This document shows, one piece after another, positions 49,701 through 60,545 of a DNA stretch of 64,000 nt. Position 1 is the first letter of the stretch; every line of letters starts with the position of its first letter. The notes below the pieces were generated by a model. That model was not told where the DNA came from. It searched no databases and saw nothing but the letters and a program-made list of their open reading frames with translations. The stretch covers positions 1,860,001 through 1,924,000 of the forward strand of contig NC_052117.1 in NCBI RefSeq assembly GCF_012273895.1. Direction: 5' to 3'. Source of the stretch: Zerene cesonia (lineage: Eukaryota; Arthropoda; Insecta; Lepidoptera; Pieridae). The translations under genes were made by a program, and so were the position numbers.

Positions 49701-50065
49701 TTTTCCGGTGACCTACATTCTGAATACTCTTGTTCGAAGTTTTATCGCCCTTTGCAAAAGCTGCGATGAAATATGAAACTAAAAACTTTACAGTATTTTC
49801 TGGAAATCTACGTTTTGATGTATTAGTAGAAGGAAAATTGGGAAATTTAATTTCGTCTAGAAACATCAAGAAATAAAAGAATATTGTTTTCATTACTTGT
49901 TTAATAAATACTAAAATATATAATCATTTTTTTTTTTCATTTTCAGACCACATAATGCGATTCGCAATAACAACCGATTCGCCGGCTAAAGTGAAACCAG
50001 AAAATGGGGAAGTTAAAGATAATAATATGAGCGTTATTCAGACTCCCACCAAAATTGAAATGTAA
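34706..50065 (+). CDS. SNMP1: Sensory neuron membrane protein 1 (CD36 family)
   Basis: Nine exons encode 521 residues: 34706-34819, 37130-37287, 40531-40681, 42216-42473, 44459-44670, 45352-45637, 46469-46594, 48035-48176, 49947-50065. All junctions keep frame and the length matches lepidopteran SNMP1. In moths it sits in the dendrite membrane of pheromone-sensing neurons and helps hand hydrophobic ligands to odorant receptors. Topology is that of the CD36 family: a short cytoplasmic N-tail, a first helix (about residues 9-33, GAAIFGILFGWVLFP), a large ectodomain, a second helix (about 458-480, exon 8) and a cytoplasmic tail. N-glycosylation sequons are at Asn67, Asn229 and Asn440. Exon 6 carries the cysteine-rich CYC...C...C stretch that forms disulphides in the family. 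SNMP1-typical wording such as EMALSKKTDVRKMW and NEFQGTDGTVFPPF separates it from SNMP2. Introns are large and full of repeats. Confidence 0.96.
35160..35295 (+). repeat. tRNA-like repeat with palindromic right end, SNMP1 intron 1
   Basis: A tRNA-like tail with GCGGGTTCGAATCCCGC (T-arm) is followed by a T-rich spacer and 'atttctcatttatgaagc', 'atttaaatgctataaatc'. This is the right-hand, inverted version of the end seen at 8618. Confidence 0.62.
35990..36165 (+). repeat. Dispersed repeat, 'tgttatagcggcaac...cttcgggtacggaaccctaa'
   Basis: Contains 'ttgttatagcggcaacat', 'gatacagcctgatgacagac' and 'cccttcgggtacggaacc'. It is a common insect dispersed repeat whose identity I cannot fix. A second copy is at 38897-39015 and a fragment is near 32365-32425. 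Confidence 0.6.
36435..36600 (-). repeat. Partial reverse SINE, SNMP1 intron 1
   Basis: Keeps 'atcatcagcccatacacc' and then jumps to the head half ('gtggtgatgttatacacgcg', 'ggtctcgaaccccgacttg'), so the middle of the SINE is deleted. Confidence 0.7.
38897..39015 (+). repeat. Second copy of the 35990 repeat, SNMP1 intron 2
   Basis: Shares 'ttgttatagcggcagcag', 'tatcacggttcataagatac' and 'agcctgagag' with 35990-36165, then is truncated before the 'ggaaccctaa' end. Confidence 0.55.
39892..40232 (-). mobile_element. Full-length reverse SINE with 12-bp target-site duplication
   Basis: The direct repeat TATATGGACTCA at 39892-39903 and 40221-40232 brackets an inverted SINE. Read on the minus strand it has an A box (GTGGCTCAGTGGTGAG), a B box (GGTTCGAGACC), and ends in a (GAT)n tail, visible here as repeated TCA at the left edge. 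It is one of the two most intact copies and lies in SNMP1 intron 2. Confidence 0.88.
41588..41768 (+). repeat. Dispersed repeat, 'attctcgtgtcacagttttcg...gccgggtcagctag'
   Basis: Runs from 'tctaatatataaaattctcg' to 'cgttcgccgggtcagctag'. The TC start and CTAG end fit another Helitron-like family, different inside from the Lep1-like copies. It is in SNMP1 intron 3. Confidence 0.6.
41905..42135 (+). repeat. Dispersed repeat shared with 15268-15482
   Basis: Same ordered blocks as the copy in the IR gene: 'attaacacgcttttataagc', 'tgtttgtttgtaaccgac', 'ggtgacaatacaataattt', 'caagagcaaaac'. It ends about 80 bases before SNMP1 exon 4. Confidence 0.6.
42763..43070 (+). repeat. Dispersed repeat, 'accgacttccaaaaa...gaggttatcaa'
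   Basis: Contains 'caaccgacttccaaaaaagg', 'cagaactttcggccgggag' and 'tttgaaagctggtgcctccc', the wording of a common lepidopteran repeat. A decayed start also appears near 59330. It is in SNMP1 intron 4. Confidence 0.55.
43612..43655. repeat. Solo palindromic end of the tRNA-like repeat family
   Basis: 'atttttagttttacagcattg' with palindrome GCATTGAAATGC; no tRNA-like part follows. Similar solo ends occur near 25636, 47520 and 48890. Confidence 0.55.
44755..44890 (-). repeat. tRNA-like repeat with palindromic end, SNMP1 intron 5
   Basis: On the minus strand a tRNA-like part with GCAGGTTCGAATCCTGC (perfect 5-bp T-arm) and CTCGTGATC is followed by the spacer and then 'atttctcatttataaagc', 'atttcaatgctataaaac'. 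It is one of the clearest copies of the family. Confidence 0.7.
45068..45268 (-). mobile_element. Lep1-like Helitron copy, SNMP1 intron 5
   Basis: Starts CTAGCTGCGCCCCGCGGTTT and ends near 'cgcatttaaaatattataaag'. It is well preserved in reverse orientation and stops about 85 bases before exon 6. Confidence 0.78.
46206..46412 (+). mobile_element. Helitron-like element, 'ggatgtttgtccgtcaatcgcgctg' subfamily
   Basis: Starts 'tcacactaatattataaat' and ends 'ggatccgggacaagcatat'. It is the fullest copy of the subfamily also seen at 23470 and 53957, and lies in SNMP1 intron 6. Confidence 0.65.
47085..47218 (+). repeat. Decayed Helitron-like repeat
   Basis: Contains 'ggaattactggactgatttt', 'tacgttatctctgaatatat' and 'agcaggggcgaagccaggc', matching the 30222 subfamily. 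It is in SNMP1 intron 7. Confidence 0.5.
49148..49310 (+). repeat. Decayed Helitron-like repeat, SNMP1 intron 8
   Basis: Begins 'actaatattacaaattcgaaag' and continues 'accaaaaccactaaactgatt' to 'aaatcccacgggagcag', in the order typical of these elements but without a clean end. Confidence 0.45.
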
Positions 50066-51359
50066 TAATATACCATGTCTGTAAATGCTGAAACAAATAC
50101 TCTTGTATTTATTCCGTATCTTTGTCACGTACGTTATGATAAAATCAGTTGGTTTTGAACTTACGAAAACTGCTGTGGGTTGAGTTTATTATAAATTTTG
50201 TAGCTATGTCACTTGTATTATTATTTTAATCACGGCTTGTATAATTATCTTAAATATTAAGTGATTATTTAGCGATAAAAGTGTACCTTATAAGAAATCA
50301 TATTTATATTAAGATTGGTTTTTCGCTGTGTCTTATAAATCAATTTATTTGTTATTGAAGGAATTCTTCATCGATTAATACATTCATAATGCTATTTAAC
50401 AAGCGTAATAATCAATATTTTTTAATTTTAATTAGAATTAAAGCCATTTCGTGCGTTTAAGAAAACAAAATTTGTAAGTAAGTTAATAGTTTTCTTTGTG
50501 TTCTATTTAATATTTTTGTTCGATTTACTTTCCGGTGACACTTTGATTACAGAAATAATAATTTTACAATTAATGTGTAGGTACGTTATTTTCTTTAATT
50601 AATAAACATTATTTTAAATTAATTTACTGTTTTTTATGTAATCTTACCTTATTTTAAATAAATACAAATACATATGCACGGGAATGTCAGTTGATAATCA
50701 ATTACACACACAAATACACATTTCTATAGGTAAGTAAGCGTGTAGCAAATAAATTTCATTTTTCACTGCAATACAGAAATTATACAAGAGATTTATGTCT
50801 TTTAAAAGTAGGGGGAAATAAACGCACGCGTACTTTTCAAACTTTATTTATCTTAATTTAAATATATTTACATTTCAGGCGCAATACTAAAAACTTACAT
50901 ATCACATTAAATTGTACTTATCAATATCAAAAACTATATCCACAAAGAGGTTAATAGGAAATTTAAATAAATAATTTGCATTGAGGGAAAACAATCGAGT
51001 TGTCAATAGAAAAATCAAAAATGAAATAACGTTACATAAAAATTGTCCCTGTTCCACAAGAGACACGGTACTTTTTACAATTCATTCGGAATCATAACAC
51101 GAAATATTGTCAGGGATTTGTAAAGGTTTTTGTAAAGTGACGTAAGACTTTCTACAAAAGAATATTGATATTGTCGCGAGTACAAGAATGGTGAAAGATA
51201 TTCAATATAAAAAATGATATGAATTAATCACAAGCAAAATCTCTTGAAAAGTAACTGTTCATAATCATATCAGATGAGTCTTGTTAAAGAAACAAAACTG
51301 ATTTTTTGGAACGACTGTGGACGTAGCTTTGCGGTAACTATCATTAAATTAACCCTGAA
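50066..51359. other. Intergenic region between convergent SNMP1 and UGT genes
   Basis: The two genes are convergent, so this is the shared 3' flank. I see no gene and no clear repeat. AATAAA-type motifs on both strands could serve as poly(A) signals but none is decisive. Confidence 0.5.
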
Positions 51360-54300
51360 TCACAAGTTTTTCTTTGTAATTGAGTGGTCTATTAACTTCT
51401 TCGACCGTTTCACTAAGTCACTCGATTTGTCGATCAACTGATCCATACGTTTGCTCTGAACGTAGTCGACAAATTTTTTGAAACCCGACCGTAATATGTA
51501 TGCTACAAGTATCGACATACTGATGAATAAGGCAAAAAATGCTAAAGCAACATCTATCATGTAATATTGGAAAATATTCAGATCTTTCGCGGGTGACAGC
51601 AAATGATATGCGCCCTTATGCCTTATTACGTATTCAGTCCAATAAATTGCTCTCTCCAGCGGCGATTCCTTTTGGTCCCTTAGCAATATCTGACGCTTTT
51701 TAACTTGCGTTCTATATCTCGGTTCGTTGATCACTTCTTTGATGGCTTCGTACAATTTATCAGCTGTTAGATATTGTAGATCTAGCTTCTTAGCATAGCC
51801 GTCTACTTCGGCTTTTGCAGCGTTTGAATCGTGGTCGCAGAAGACCGGTATACTGACTATGGGGACTCCGTGGTAGACTGTTTCGAACATGCTTAATAGG
51901 CCACCATGTGTCACAAATGCCTTTATTTTTGGATGACCTGAAAAAAATACAGTAAAAAAATTATATATCGCATTATCAAAATTATATTATTACCATTCAA
52001 GTACATCTATAGAGTTTAATATACATATTTATGTGTATATGTATTCCCTAATGCTAAATTTGTTAAGCCCGTATTTGTTGGGTTTGGTAATGCATATTCA
52101 TGACAAGACAAGTCAGATTATTCTGTCTTTATTACTATGATCTAGCAATTAACAAGTTAACATTATACCAATGTAGTTATGTTTGTCATGTATTTGCTTT
52201 GTCCTCCTTTGATCGAACAGGAGTTGCTATGAAAGGAAGACAAGCATACTAAATGATACTTATTTGAAAAGAGCAACTAAAAAACTTTGTCCTCTCTTAT
52301 CTTATTTCTTATTAATTAACGTGAGTATGCATATAGATGATTTGATGATTGGAAAGAAGCGCATATGCTAGTTACTCTGTCACTTATAAATAGTTGATGG
52401 TATATATGAAACTTTATGCCACTATAGATTGCTGTGTGAATTGGCATATAGGTTAATTCATTTCAACAACACGTGTTTCAGCGTGTAGACTTATAAATAT
52501 ATTTGTGTGTTATTTATTTATTTATTTATTTATTCTTTATTGCACACTTTCAAAATATAAAACAGAGATAAACTTAACAAAAGCAACTTAAAAATAGTAT
52601 GCAAATGGCGGCCTTATGGCTAAAAGCCATCTCTACCAGGCAACCGTTGACCGTTGTTATTTAAGAAAGCTTACCAAGTAAATCCTGTTGCGGCAGCCAC
52701 TTATAAAGCCTAACATTAGATGGTATGTCTGTCAGATTCTGTTCCGCGTCCTGTTTCCACAGCACCCGCTGTGGAAGTCTTCCAAGTGCCTGCACGATCA
52801 GCCGGTGGGCTGTGAGAGGCATGTTATCGGTGCGAACTGACGAACCCATGGATACATAGACGAATCCTGCTTCACCAGCTCCGGTGATCCAGTCTTCTAA
52901 ATCCTGGAAAATTTTAGGGACTCCTTTATGCTGTTATTAAACCTTTTGAACTGTGAATAGGAAAGCCATGTTAATGTTTACATTAAAAAAACCTCTGGAC
53001 TATTGTCTCGTATTACAGTCGTGATTAAAATGTGAAATAAAAAAAGTTTTACTGTTGAGTTCCAATTTTTGTTCGTCGATTCGGTTCTTGGAACATGTTA
53101 ATTTTCCAATCCCAATTAAGTTTCTTAGATTCTCGGTAGGTCTCGAATTATAACCAAGAATCATAGAATATTTTTATTTATTTCACGTATTTATTATTCA
53201 TACAAACGTAAGACAAAAATATGAAATACATTTTGTGTAATGGCCATATTACCAAGCATTATCACTTAAAGTATAAACACTAAGCTGCTCTCTTAGGAAA
53301 AGCACATTTTGCTTGAAGTTCATAAAAGATATGAATGTAATAACTCAACGTGTAACAAACCTTACCGCATTCAATTTCTTGGGCTCCTTGCAATGTATAC
53401 AAGCTACTTCAGCCACATTCGGCAAATATGGTCTCGGATAGGAAACAGAATAATGTCCGTTCTGCAGAATGAAGCTGACATTTTTCCCTATATCGTACAC
53501 ATGAGGCATTTGCTGGCCAAAATGTTTCCTCAATACACCTTGCAGAATCGTAACGCTCACAGCGTGTCCCGCATACGCTCCGATATGCCAAAATGCATTT
53601 AATGCCCGATCAATAAAGTTCATATTATCTGTGAAGGATTTAGCGAAGATTGGTGTCACAGAGAACGGGGCTGGACTGCCGGATATGCTGGTTGGTCCGG
53701 AGTAGAAGCCAACGGTATTTATGTACATGAAGGGGACTTTTTGCTGGTACACTATGCCCATAGCGCATTCGGGGTAGGCACCGTCCAGGATAATAAGGTC
53801 GTATGTCCTTCCTGATTGGAGGAGAGATCTTGTTTCGTAGTCATTTAAAAAAGCGTCGCAGGCCTGAAACCAATATAATACGACTGTATAATTAGTATTT
53901 ATAGCTGAGAAGTACATTAAATTTCTTAAAAATTTTGTGCGGCATTTAAAAAATATTTTGTGTACCAAATTTCATCAAAATCCGTTCAGTAGTTTCAGCG
54001 TGATTGACAGACAAACATCCAAACAAACAAACTTATACATTTATAACATTAGTGTGAAGTGTGATTAGAGAGACAAAACATATGTTATAGCATACCTCAT
54101 AACCGAATCGTATAATATCTTTATACGGAAGAGGTTCTTCTCCCTTCATTCTGGCGCCCACCAGGTCGAAGGCCATGTAGCTTCTGATGAACGACACCAA
54201 GCCAGCTGGAGCGATTTCCTCCAAGCCTTCGAGATGGAAATCCGGTGGAAACGCACTGATCAGGGTTATATTGTGCCCTCTGAAATTATAAATAATTGTC

Positions 54301-54726
54301 ATTTTAAATATTTTTTTAATAAGTTTGTTTTTATAACAATTTTTGTTTGAATATAGTCGTAAATTGATTAATGATTCAGTGGCAATAACTATTTATTAGA
54401 ATAATTAATAATGAAGTGTTATGTCATTTCAATAAGCATAAATCTTCAGGATGAATGTATTAAATAACGATTTTGTAACCAAATGCTATTTGCTTATCTT
54501 TTTTTGGTTTAAAATCGTTTTCTTAGTAGACTTTCGAATTATTTTAAACTCTTTATTCGACCACAAATAACTAAACCTAAAGTTACCTTCTAATTAGCCC
54601 TCTGGCAAGCTCCCAAAAAGGTATTTTGTGAGACTTTGTACCGCCCATTGTTACCATTAGAATATCGCTTCCACAGACCGACGCAGCCAGCAAAATCGGG
54701 AGACACAATATAGGCCATCGCGACCC
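51360..54726 (-). CDS. UDP-glycosyltransferase, five exons, start exon missing
   Basis: Minus-strand exons 54726-54587, 54279-54096, 53863-53366, 52903-52675 and 51937-51360 join in frame to give 542 residues plus TGA. UGTs move a sugar from UDP-sugar onto small lipophilic compounds in the ER lumen. The first exon seen encodes a hydrophobic signal peptide (PILCLPILLAASVCG). The RGHN motif at the exon 1/2 junction probably holds the catalytic His. The UGT signature spans exons 4-5: WLPQQDLLGHP, FVTHGGLLS, then YHGVPIVSIPVFCDHDSN. A membrane helix (about DVALAFFALFISMSILVAY) is followed by a long basic tail ending KKNL, which fits the KKxx ER-retrieval signal. The donor-site pair is Asp-His where many UGTs have Asp-Gln. 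There is no in-frame Met before the first exon, where a TGA precedes the acceptor, so the start codon is further right, perhaps in the gap. I do not assign a UGT subfamily. Confidence 0.92.
52507..52645 (+). repeat. Dispersed repeat with (TATT)n start, UGT intron
   Basis: A (TATT)n run precedes 'tctttattgcacactttc' and, further on, 'atggcggccttatggctaaaa', 'gccatctctaccaggcaacc'. These are homologous to the 20185-20400 repeat in AOX. It ends about 30 bases from UGT exon 4. Confidence 0.65.
53957..54058 (-). repeat. Helitron-like fragment, UGT intron
   Basis: The text 'aaatttcatcaaaatccgtt', 'cagtagtttcagcgtgattg' and 'tttataacattagtgtga' is the reverse of the start of the 46206 element. Only one end is present. 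Confidence 0.65.
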
Positions 54727-55241
54727 CTGAAAAAAAAAACGTCAGAATTTAGTGCCAGTTTTTTTTTGACAGCTTATGAGCAATATGTTTTCTTTTTTTT
54801 TATTTGAGATGCTATTTCTATTTATTAATGTCACTACAACTTTAATTAAGCTAAAGCTAAAAATAAGACAGTGTAGTATATTAAAAACTACTAAAAACCA
54901 TTTGAAACATACAAATAAAGCATAGATATTCAAATTAAGCTGACAGATTATTTTTTGGATTACTATTTTATTGTTATCTGGGTTAAAATATGATAAACGT
55001 AATCTACCACTTTACAGCTTATTTCCAAATTAAAACAGGTCAGGTCTGATACCTGACTGATTTTTAAATATTTAATTTTTGAAATATATAATAGACAGGA
55101 CTTAAATCTGCTCTAAGTTATTTTCCCCACGAATCATCATAAAAAGTAATGCTTACAAGGTTAGGCAGAAAGGTATATTTACGATCCTTTATAATATCTT
55201 TATACCCTACTAACGAGCACGAAAATTAGCATGAATGACAA

Positions 55242-56241
55242 NNNNNNNNNNNNNNNNNNNNNNNNNNNNNNNNNNNNNNNNNNNNNNNNNNNNNNNNNNN
55301 NNNNNNNNNNNNNNNNNNNNNNNNNNNNNNNNNNNNNNNNNNNNNNNNNNNNNNNNNNNNNNNNNNNNNNNNNNNNNNNNNNNNNNNNNNNNNNNNNNNN
55401 NNNNNNNNNNNNNNNNNNNNNNNNNNNNNNNNNNNNNNNNNNNNNNNNNNNNNNNNNNNNNNNNNNNNNNNNNNNNNNNNNNNNNNNNNNNNNNNNNNNN
55501 NNNNNNNNNNNNNNNNNNNNNNNNNNNNNNNNNNNNNNNNNNNNNNNNNNNNNNNNNNNNNNNNNNNNNNNNNNNNNNNNNNNNNNNNNNNNNNNNNNNN
55601 NNNNNNNNNNNNNNNNNNNNNNNNNNNNNNNNNNNNNNNNNNNNNNNNNNNNNNNNNNNNNNNNNNNNNNNNNNNNNNNNNNNNNNNNNNNNNNNNNNNN
55701 NNNNNNNNNNNNNNNNNNNNNNNNNNNNNNNNNNNNNNNNNNNNNNNNNNNNNNNNNNNNNNNNNNNNNNNNNNNNNNNNNNNNNNNNNNNNNNNNNNNN
55801 NNNNNNNNNNNNNNNNNNNNNNNNNNNNNNNNNNNNNNNNNNNNNNNNNNNNNNNNNNNNNNNNNNNNNNNNNNNNNNNNNNNNNNNNNNNNNNNNNNNN
55901 NNNNNNNNNNNNNNNNNNNNNNNNNNNNNNNNNNNNNNNNNNNNNNNNNNNNNNNNNNNNNNNNNNNNNNNNNNNNNNNNNNNNNNNNNNNNNNNNNNNN
56001 NNNNNNNNNNNNNNNNNNNNNNNNNNNNNNNNNNNNNNNNNNNNNNNNNNNNNNNNNNNNNNNNNNNNNNNNNNNNNNNNNNNNNNNNNNNNNNNNNNNN
56101 NNNNNNNNNNNNNNNNNNNNNNNNNNNNNNNNNNNNNNNNNNNNNNNNNNNNNNNNNNNNNNNNNNNNNNNNNNNNNNNNNNNNNNNNNNNNNNNNNNNN
56201 NNNNNNNNNNNNNNNNNNNNNNNNNNNNNNNNNNNNNNNNN
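55242..56241. other. Assembly gap, 1000 N
   Basis: Exactly 1000 N, a round number typical of an arbitrary scaffold spacer rather than a measured length. It lies about 0.5 kb upstream of the first visible UGT exon and may hide its start exon. Confidence 0.98.
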
Positions 56242-56714
56242 AAAATAGCTTTCTTATGAAACCCGCAATTCAAATTTTATATATAAACGATAATACAGAA
56301 ATTATATTTTCTTCATTTTTATTTTATTTATATTATTTTCACAGGTAATGGATCACAGTAATAACAAGGTGTTATTTAATGATTAATGGATAAACAATTT
56401 AAATAATAGTTTCAGGTAGCATACATTGTGATGAAAGACTTGTTACATCATAGACATTAGAAATATATTTACATTCCCACGAACGAAACATTATAATATT
56501 TCTTGAGGTGTAAAAACAACATAAATTCATCATTTCTTCGCCGATCGAATGTTACAGATTTAAATGTGGATAGAATAATTATTACGTTCCTGTGGACAGC
56601 AGCGATACACTCCGTGTATTATTATATATATTATTATTATATATTATCTCAGACTGTGTCACGGCAGAATATAATTTTCTTATATTTTAATTGAAGTTAA
56701 GCATTATATTTTAT

Positions 56715-56830
56715 AATAGTGCTCCCGGCTTCGCCTGTGGTACGTTACATAAGCACGGTGAAAGAATTTTTGGAATCGGTCCTGTAGTTCCAGAGATTTA
56801 TGCGTTTATATAAACAAATTTTTTAATATA
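56715..56830 (-). repeat. Decayed Helitron-like repeat, second subfamily
   Basis: Keeps 'gctcccggcttcgcctgtgg', 'cggtgaaagaatttttgg' and 'atcggtcctgtagttcc', matching the reverse orientation of the 7838 subfamily. Confidence 0.55.
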
Positions 56831-59800
56831 CGCACTAGAAGTACAGATAAAGACAGATGAAAAGTAGTGTTATACAAGTTTCACGAATTCACTTTGTCTG
56901 AACCTAAACATTTTGTATATTAATAACTACCTAGAACTCATAAATAATTCTTCATTGGAAAATGTAAAACATCTATCAACCACAAGGCTAACCATTTCAC
57001 CACTAGATACACAGATAGACGTTAAGGAAGAAACAAATGTAATACGTTATATGAACCCCTAATTTTAATCTTGAAACTTAATTGCCACCTCGGTAGTCAG
57101 CCCTCTTAACAGTCATAAATTGTTTCCTAAAATCCTAATTCAACATTACCCCAAAATAAGAAAAAAATCCCAACAAGGCAGTCCATAATCTTGACCTTCA
57201 TCCTATAATATGGTAATTTTTCTCAATTCGAAAGACGTGTTTACGGTTATTCCCAGGGTTACAAATGTTCCGTGAAAGCGTCCCATTTACACGATAAGTG
57301 AATGATAAATGACTTACAGGAAAGTGTCAAGTCAGTTAAAGTAAAGAGGATAAATAAAGATATTAACTTGTTATAGGGAGTGTAACAAATAAGACTATTT
57401 ATCACTATAATACAATACATCCAAGATCGAAGATCCAAGTGCATCAGCTGATTTCATTGACCATTACAACTTATCTAAGTTAAATATAACCAACATAGCG
57501 CGTTTCATAGTCAAATCGAGGTAGCAAGTCAATAAATAATTTCTACAAAAACCACCGTCAAAATCGTGCTTGGTCAAACTCCAGGTGCTAAAATGGAACT
57601 TCTTACTTCTTTGGGAACGTCGGTGTACAAATAAATGATTCTTATTTTTCCCCTTATATCATTAGTTTTTATAAATTTGGTGCAATTTTAAACAAATTAT
57701 ACTCAAAAACCGATTTCATTTATTTCATTTCGCATTTTCTTTCCTGTCTTCTTTAATGTTCAGTTCATATATATACTTTTTATTTCAATAATAAAAGTTA
57801 TTGGATGTGAAAAGCAATTTAAAACGAAGAAAAGGCAGTCCCTGCGGATTGCTCGAGGTGATTGCGTCGTGTATGTTTGTTTATTCAATTACTTTTTGTT
57901 TTATATTAGAAAATGAACATAAATCTTTTACGTGAAATAACCTTTAAATGAGCAGAATGTATTGAACGAATGACGAGTTATTTTCGTATATGTGTTATGT
58001 TCAAGCTGAAAATATTTTTCCTCTATCCTATGTTAAAAACAAATTTATTTTTTTTATTGCTAGTACTCTTATAGCCATCATTAAGGAACTTACAAACCCC
58101 ATGCATCAATCCAATAAAAATGAAAATATCTTAATCTTGTAGTGAAATTCTGATCAGAATCGATTATCATTTTAATTATGTAGCTTTTAAAAAATTAATA
58201 AGGCTAATTAGGCTTACCTAACCCATCATATAATTAATGCCCATTTCACAACTCAACGTTTCGATGTGAAATCGATAGATTTAAATCATCCGAAAAATAA
58301 TGTGACAAAGTGTTGAAGTATGTTGCGGATCATAATTTATTGACGGGATAGACTGTAATATAATATTATAAATAAATATAATTTTTTTTATTTAATTTGT
58401 TGCGATTGAAATGTAATTAAATCCGATTTATTTTTAATTCTAGAATTATCTGTTCATTTAAAATGAACTCGGTACAGAGCTATAATCATTTTATAATCTG
58501 GGGTAATGATGTCAGAAATATTCTGCGACGGTGCGGTTAAACGTCACCAAGGCCAACGTAATCAAAAGTTATAGTATGTGAAGGCGGCAAAATGCCAACT
58601 CTAGAGGACTGATTGATTTTGTATCTTGTAGCTCTGCGTTCCTATTGTTTTATAGTTTGTTTTTATAAAGGAACATTCTATTTTCTATAGATATTTGTAT
58701 TCTACTATATGGAGGGGTTTATTGTTTACACTAAACAAACTAATATTATATATAAAAAAGCAAATAAACCGCTTAAAATATAGAGAACGCAAACAGTTTT
58801 TTACAAAATTTTGTTGATATCTGACCTGCGTGGACGAGATGATTTATATCTTACTTTTTAATATTTATTGCCTTTGACAAATAAAAATGCTTCTAAAAAT
58901 CAAACATCATAAACTTTACAAGTGTACCTACAAACATATAAAATCTACGCAATCCTATTGTTTTAGCTTTTAGTTTATTCAGTGCCGTGGGAATGAAAAC
59001 CGTTATTGACCTTCGTTCTTACATAAATATTTTTACATTAGCCTATCAAAATAGCATGTAAAATTATGTGCGTAATAGACAAAAATGCTTCCGTTTTCCT
59101 TTACTTTTCTGTACATTTCAATTCAACGGTCATAGAGGTCACAAACGTCAAATAGAATATTAGAAATTTAACCGTATTTATTTAAAAACGATCGTTATAA
59201 AAATTTTGCATAAAATTTAGTAAAATTTTGGATCGTGTTTCGTGGAAGAATCCTACATTTTACATTATTTATTTTCGCTTAAAAAAATAACTTTTTACAG
59301 GGCTTATTTTCATGAAAACCAAAACATTTGTAACCGACTCCCAAATAAGAAGAAGGTTTAATGATCGTGTGTATATAAACGTTTGTGTGTATCTTGTATT
59401 GTTCATGAATATTTTCGGTCATTATGTACCGATTAAAAAAATCTAATTCATAATTCGAAATGCTGGGTTAGACTTATCACCGAGTTAGGTTAGGTTCTGA
59501 TGATCGAATCTTAAGGAAAACTAGGCCATAATGGTTTAAAATTTCACTTCAATTTAGTAACAATGCTATAATCTGGTATCATTGAACTGCTATGTTGATG
59601 GAGTCAGGAGGTGGTTCGTGGTATTACTTTTTTGTTAAAAACTGTTTATTATTATATTTTTAGTTTAAAATTTAAATGCAGTACAAAGCTAATACGAAGT
59701 GGTTGTTTCATATTAAATGTTTTACTTCTTTTGGACAGTTACATAAACCATCAAAACCTCAGAACGAGACAATTTAAGAAAAATACACCAGCAGTTTAAG

Positions 59801-60347
59801 TATTAAGGTCTTGGAAAGTTGCTAACCCCGGTTTAAGGGTTATAGAGTGAATAACATACGGAATCAACTTATTTTGGATAATGTTGATAGCCTTGTATAG
59901 TATAAGAGACAGTGACATTTTACAGAGGTCTTATTTAATTATTAATACTTAATAACATTGCTTTGTTTATGCATTGATATCGAACAGTTTAATAAGTTAT
60001 ATTATGGTAATTGTTTAAGCTTTTAACTTTTGTACCTTTTGTTCAATAAGCTTTATTCATTCATATTATGACGTCATGTTAAATAGTCTAAGAGTTTACA
60101 TTTTCGAGATAATATACTTTTTTTAGTTATATAAAAACATTTTAAGGGGACGTTGTTTTTTTTCTGTAGAAAGGTTTCATATTACGCCAGAAGAGCAGCT
60201 CTTGATTGAAATATAATACAGAGATGATACATTACGATAATCAAGAATATACACAAAAAAAAATTTTTCGTTCCTAAGTAAGATTTGTATGACCAAACAT
60301 GGCACAGAAGAAAAGCTAATAGCTAAAAGCTTATACGTATATATATT

Positions 60348-60545
60348 CTCATTTCTATTCATCATCAGCCCATATATGTTCCCACTGCTGGGACACAGGC
60401 CTCCTATGAGGGTTCAGGCCATAATCCACCACGCTGGCCAAGTGCGGGTTGGCAGATGTCACATGTCGTCGAACTTTTAATTCTTGGACATGTCGGTTTC
60501 CTCACGATGTTTTCCTTCACCGTCCCTGTTCGGGCTCATTTCTAT
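60348..60545 (-). mobile_element. 5'-truncated reverse SINE with 11-bp target-site duplication
   Basis: The 3' half of the SINE (cattcatcatcagcccat through 'gatgttttccttcaccg') lies between direct repeats CTCATTTCTAT at 60348-60358 and 60535-60545. The tRNA-related head is absent and a short foreign stretch (CCCTGTTCGGG) sits at the truncation point. Confidence 0.82.

Noticed and set aside
49621..49893. Minus-strand frame of 90 codons in SNMP1 intron 8
   Set aside because: No recognisable motif, no splice partners, and composition typical of AT-rich noise. I could not distinguish it from chance.
34706..50065. SNMP2 or another CD36 member instead of SNMP1
   Set aside because: Several SNMP1-typical stretches across exons 2, 5 and 6 match, and the length agrees.
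55200..56273. Long open frames on both strands
   Set aside because: They are artefacts of the 1000-N gap, which contains no stop codons by construction.
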